From Rhopalosiphum padi (lineage: Eukaryota; Arthropoda; Insecta; Hemiptera; Aphididae), in assembly GCF_020882245.1 (NCBI RefSeq), contig NC_083599.1:14828865-14892864 (forward strand): a stretch of 64,000 nucleotides of DNA. Direction: 5' to 3'. The stretch's first letter is position 1, and the number at the start of each line of letters is the position of its first letter. This document shows positions 59,827 to 64,000 of this stretch, piece after piece. A program made the translations under genes and the position numbers. Under the pieces are notes generated by a model that was given only the letters and a program-made list of their open reading frames with translations, made no database searches and was not told the DNA's origin.

Positions 59827-59920
59827 TCATTTATCAGGTTTTTCGTGTTTTCCAGGTGTGGTGGCAACTTCGTGGGTTGGTAGAAGAATATTGTACAAAT
59901 TTCTCAAACGCTTGACGCGT
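59827..59920 (-). CDS. Candidate terminal coding exon
   Basis: On the minus strand a good acceptor (TTTTTTGTCGTCTTCTAG) is followed by 94 bases. With two bases supplied by the previous exon they read RVKRLRNLYNILL, then a hydrophilic tail ending PGKHEKPDK and a TGA (59827-59829). A phase-0 reading is also open for 28 codons. The composition is coding-like compared with the flanks. No upstream partner exon is identified. Confidence 0.3.
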
Positions 59921-60329
59921 CTAGAAGACGACAAAAAATGATAATATTGCAAAACAAATAAATACATGTATATATTGTGATTAAACTTTAATAATATAAT
60001 ATATTTAAACAAAAAATAAGTGGAAGTTACACATTGCCAATATAAAGTCAAAAAGTTTCAAAAGTATACAATGGTATTTAGTTACATTATTGTTGTTCTA
60101 AGTACTACAGGTTAAAATAACTACATTTGTCAATATTAGTTATAAATAAAATATTTTAACGACTACTTTAATAGGTACGTCAATATTGTGCACTAATTAA
60201 ATATCACTAGATAGTATGGACGGTATAGATTCACTTAAATTAAAAAAACGCATACTGCATAGTAAAAAATACAATAAAAATGTATACATAAAAATAATGA
60301 ATAAAAAGTATAAAAGCAATTAATATAAA

Positions 60330-60375
<46 letters not shown>

Positions 60376-60727
60376 AACCTATAAGAATGAAATCGCTAGA
60401 ACTAATTTACTTTTCATAAACGCAAGTACAAAAATAAAATAATATACATTATAAAAATAAATCAATGTTGTAAAATGTTTAAATGAACAGATATATTATT
60501 ATGATTATGTATATATAGTGATTTTATGTTTAAATATTTTTTGGCAGTTCCTACGTGTGATCAAAAATATTTGCGAAAAAATTCCCAATATAAAAATCAA
60601 TCCATTTTTATACTTCCTGAATATGGTAATTAATTATAAATTAAAATACGGAGCTATAAAACCTAGTACTATATTATTATTGTATAATAAGTTATATATA
60701 AAGGTATTATGAGTATTATTCATAGGT
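59921..60727. other. AT-rich stretch with an (AT)n run
   Basis: No gene. An (AT)n microsatellite occupies about 60335-60366. Confidence 0.5.
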
Positions 60728-60890
60728 CAGTTAGCGAGGGTGGAAGCTGAGAGGGCTATAGCCCTTCCTCTCCAAAAAAAAATATTAAGAAAATTAAAAA
60801 ATTATTTTAATTTTTAAAAGTACAAAAATGTTAAATTGTAATTTACAAAAATTGATCAGTCCCACGAAAAAAATCCTGGCTACGCCACTG
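60728..60890. mobile_element. Small hAT MITE, 163 bp, with perfect 8-bp target duplication
   Basis: Identical 8-mers TCATAGGT flank the element (60720-60727 and 60891-60898). The right end, reverse complemented, is CAGTGGCGTAGCCAGGATTT, a hAT terminus common in animals. The left end CAGTTAGCGAGGGTGGAAG is a degenerate partner. An inner palindrome GGGCTATAGCCC occurs near the left end. No ORF is present. Confidence 0.85.
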
Positions 60891-60898
60891 TCATAGGT

Positions 60899-61570
60899 AG
60901 GTACTAAATAGGTCAATTAATTAAATATTTGATGTAATTAATTTATTCCGGTGTTGTTCAAACAAAATTTATTGCAATATTTTATCGTTTTTATATTTTT
61001 TTTAAATTTTTAGTACTTTAAGATTCTGTAATGATTTACTTATTAGTTAATCTTTAAAAAAAGGATAAAACTAAAACAGATAAAGGTCATAAAATCGCCG
61101 TACAATATAGTAAATAATTTGCTTTTTTATATTCAAAATTAAATTTGTTTAAGTATCATAAAAAATTAGATAGCGCTTAATATTATTTTTCCATTTTGCT
61201 TAATTTATCATATAAATATTATTATTATTATTTTTTTTTTAAATTATATAATTAAAAGACTCTTTAGTTAATAACATAATATAAAATATTTTATTAATAA
61301 TCTGTTCTATATAGGTCTCTTGTATTTTATCTAATGATAAAAAAAAAATTAGTATTTAATTATTTTTTGTATTGATATTTAGCTACATTAAAATTACTAT
61401 AGGCTATTATATAGGCTGTATAAACATAATATTAGAATAGTTTCATTTTAACACTGGGAATTTTTCGCCAGAAATTCATTATCTGAAAACAACTTGTAGG
61501 TTGAACACTATATAATCACTTTTAATTAATATAATATATAAAATATAATTATTGTATGTACTGTATTTAA
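60899..61570. other. AT-rich non-coding stretch
   Basis: No gene or ordered repeat recognised. Confidence 0.45.
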
Positions 61571-61749
61571 CAGTGATTCTCAACTGGTGTGCCGTGAAAC
61601 ACTAGTGCTCCGTGAATTGGTTTTAGATGTACCACAAGATATTTAAAATATAAATGATTCATACACATTATATAATGTGTAGGGTACTCTGGGATTTGTA
61701 TAAAACACCCAAAGGTACCACAAACAAAAAAAAAAGTTAAGAATCACTG
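61571..61749. mobile_element. Small hAT-type MITE, 179 bp
   Basis: The left end CAGTGATTCTCAACT and the reverse complement of the right end CAGTGATTCTTAACT match at 14 of 15 bases. The flanking 8-mers GTATTTAA and CTTTTAAT agree at 4 of 8 positions but both fit the nTnnnnAn pattern favoured by hAT insertion. No ORF is present. Confidence 0.7.
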
Positions 61750-62285
61750 CTTTTAATAGTTTACGCTTGAAACATTTTAAACAATTAGTAATTTTACAAC
61801 GTTGAAAATTATACTTACAAGTACATTTTTCAGTATTTATATTAAAAATCTCACTTATCGCTATTGAATAGTATTAAATCACAATTATATTATATTAAAT
61901 AATGGCTGTCAATTATATTTTGAACACAGACGAGAGTTTTTGATTCATGCGTATTATAATATTATTAATAATATTTCAAGGCACTGTTTCTCCATATACA
62001 TTCGGTATATAATTACGTACACCGAAATCATATATATTTTGATATTTTACTTGTATGGACAATTGTATAGAGTTTACCGTTATAGGTTAATATTCTTATA
62101 AATAATATATGTGATCTGTTATGAATATATCTAACTATAATCACAAAAATTGATCACACTCTAGGCGAATTATTGTCGTTAACTTAAAACTATACGTTTA
62201 TAATAGTAAAAAATGTGTTTAAAAAAATATAATAATTGAGATTATTACATGTGGGCGTGCGCGTTACGTTTTAGATCTATAAATT
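61750..62285. other. AT-rich stretch; possible 3' UTR of the exon at 62286
   Basis: If the exon at 62286-62380 is real, its 3' UTR extends leftward through this stretch. An ATTAAA word on the minus strand (about 61752-61757) could serve as a polyadenylation signal. No other gene is seen. Confidence 0.3.
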
Positions 62286-62380
62286 CTAAATGATGCCGTA
62301 CAATCTCAGCAGCAACACGATCGACAGACAGACTGCCGAGTTTTTGCTCGCTTTGTTGGTCAAGTACAGATCGGGATTAC
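62286..62380 (-). CDS. Candidate last coding exon with a GPI-signal-like hydrophobic tail
   Basis: On the minus strand the sequence TGTGTATTTTTTTCCAG, a good acceptor, is followed by 95 bases open in only one frame (one base of the first codon comes from the previous exon), ending at TAG (62286-62288). The 30 encoded residues start NPDLYLTNKASKN. A run of small residues follows, then a hydrophobic stretch (VCLSIVLLLRLYGII). Small residues followed by a terminal hydrophobic stretch is the layout of a GPI-anchor attachment signal; a short C-terminal membrane segment is the alternative. The exon is GC-rich against AT-rich flanks. Upstream exons would lie to the right, probably beyond this window. 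I cannot name the gene. Confidence 0.5.
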
Positions 62381-64000
62381 CTGGAAAAAAATACACACAA
62401 ATATTTTAAACAGAAAATTGATATTATGAAATGAGACATTCTGGTAAGGAATGACACCCATTGATGCAAAACAAAACATTTAAATCATACAAGACATAAC
62501 ACGCGCAACGATCACAACAAGCGTACGTCCTTCCAGTAAAACGAAAGACAAACCCACAAGTTAAAATTCAATATTTAAGTACAAACTGGCAATCGCAATT
62601 ATATCGTAATGATTTATCAGTATTTTTATACATATATCTAAGCAAATAAAACGTAGGTATGCCTATACGACTTTATTGGTAGACATGTGTTTTAATAGGA
62701 CATTGTGACGTGCATGTGATCTGCAATTTAGAAACGATCGTTGTTCTACTGTAATAATAGTTCTAAAATTTTGGAAAATCACAATTATTGCGAGATTATA
62801 AAATATTAAATGCAATCTAAGTTAATATTTCAGTAAGCACGGGTTATCAAACTTTATTTTTGACTATATATAGCAAAAAAATATATAAGAGCGAATTACG
62901 ACTAATATAAATAAATATTTTTACAATTGTATGTATTAAACATACAAGTAAAAAACTGATTTCAATAAAATTACGTGTCAAGTAAATATTTCAGAATTGT
63001 ATGTGATTCTAGATTCTATGTTTTCTATAAAAACATCCAGATTTATAATAATATTAAATCTTTATTGAACATACATGAAAATGTTTATCATAATTCACAG
63101 TTACACACACACGCAATAGTTTTGACTGAAAACATATTATTATGTACTAACACGGATTTACTACTTTTATATATAAACAATATACATATTTTACAAATAT
63201 TTTCGATTTGAATTATTGCTGTTTCAAATTTATAAATCATAATATTAATTTTTTATAAAGAAAAAACTGTTGCATGTACCTAACAACTTTACGTTACTAT
63301 ATGCACATACCTGTCTCATTTAAATTACTTCCAGGTTTTTAATATATTTTTTTTTTGTTTACATTATACACTATACGTAATTTATGACGATATTGTATAA
63401 ACTTTCGAATACTTTTGTTAATTTAAAATAAAATATTATGTACATAATTTATAATTTCAAATAATATTGAATAATAAAAAAAGATACCAATTTATTCATA
63501 AATATGCAAAAATAGCATATATTATCTTACAACATATTATTACAGTTAAACTTATATTGGATATAAAATATACGAAATATAATAATAATAATAATAATAA
63601 AGTCCAGTCATTTATACAGGTACATACAACATACGCTGTATTTTAATAACTTTTTAGAATGTCTTAATGTGTATTATTAATTAAGAAATGCACAGCAATC
63701 TATGAATTACTAATATTACTCATTCATACTCTATTATTAGCGATAGCCGACGGCTAATAAACTGCGTGCGGTTAACAAAAATTAACCGTTTTACCTACTA
63801 GGAGATGGTTTGGATTTAGTGTTTAATTAAAATTCACTTGAAATAAGAAGTGAAAAAGAAAACGTTAAATAAAAATTATCATATTATTAATTAATTATTA
63901 AATAAAATATAGTTAAATCATAATTTTTTCTTACTTTTAAATTTGGATGGTTTTTAAATTACAAAAAAAAATTGAGAAAATATTTTTAAAATGGTAAATT
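62381..64000. other. AT-rich intron-like sequence
   Basis: This is probably the intron before the exon at 62286-62380. It contains an AAT microsatellite (about 63578-63600), a small hairpin CGGTTAACAAAAATTAACCG (63769-63788) and an isolated CAG|GTATGT donor word on the minus strand near 63311 without a matching acceptor. No further exon is recognised. Confidence 0.35.

Overview
The window looks like nuclear DNA of an insect, most likely an aphid. That is an inference from four things: very AT-rich sequence full of TATAGGTA/ACCTATA-type words, isolated CpG-rich patches, dense short hAT and Tc1/mariner-type elements, and a Jockey-type LINE. I cannot name the species. Nothing bacterial, viral in operation, CRISPR-like or tRNA/rRNA-like was recognised. 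The sequence is gene-poor and reads as long introns or intergenic DNA shaped by transposable elements.

Layout. 1-20.5 kb is AT-rich non-coding DNA holding a TA-flanked MITE (962-1477), a decayed LINE fragment (about 4740-5150), a 245-bp MITE (6140-6384), a mariner/Tc1 remnant with the end of its transposase (9113-9667), a short MITE (10444-10632), a 522-bp hAT MITE with perfect 8-bp target duplications (12534-13055), a pre-miRNA-like hairpin (15228-15302), a possible 49-nt minus-strand exon (17384-17432) and an 838-bp MITE (17518-18355). The centrepiece is an apparently complete non-LTR retrotransposon (20762-25409) with two intact, overlapping ORFs (gag-like zinc-knuckle protein; endonuclease plus reverse transcriptase), an A-rich tail and a 12-13-bp target-site duplication.

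26-36 kb contains CpG-rich islands. One is spanned by a 317-codon single-exon minus-strand ORF (28362-29315) that I do not recognise: cysteine-rich, with a poly-Asp tract and one C-terminal hydrophobic segment. 36-48 kb holds two direct copies, about 9.6 kb apart, of a roughly 500-bp repeat that is itself internally doubled. It also holds further MITEs and a CpG/microsatellite-rich island (about 45.0-46.0 kb). A second such island lies at 50.9-51.6 kb.

53.9-58 kb has a 2.5-kb hAT-type element with perfect 8-bp target duplications and an unusual GC-richer interior, followed by a decayed minus-strand coding sequence (56573-57243). 58-64 kb carries small hAT elements and three candidate minus-strand exons. 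The best is a terminal exon at 62286-62380 that would end a protein in a hydrophobic tail like a GPI-attachment signal; its upstream exons would lie beyond the right edge.

The genes do not form a pathway. The main story is layered transposon activity in intron-like DNA, plus a few exon-sized islands that need transcript evidence.
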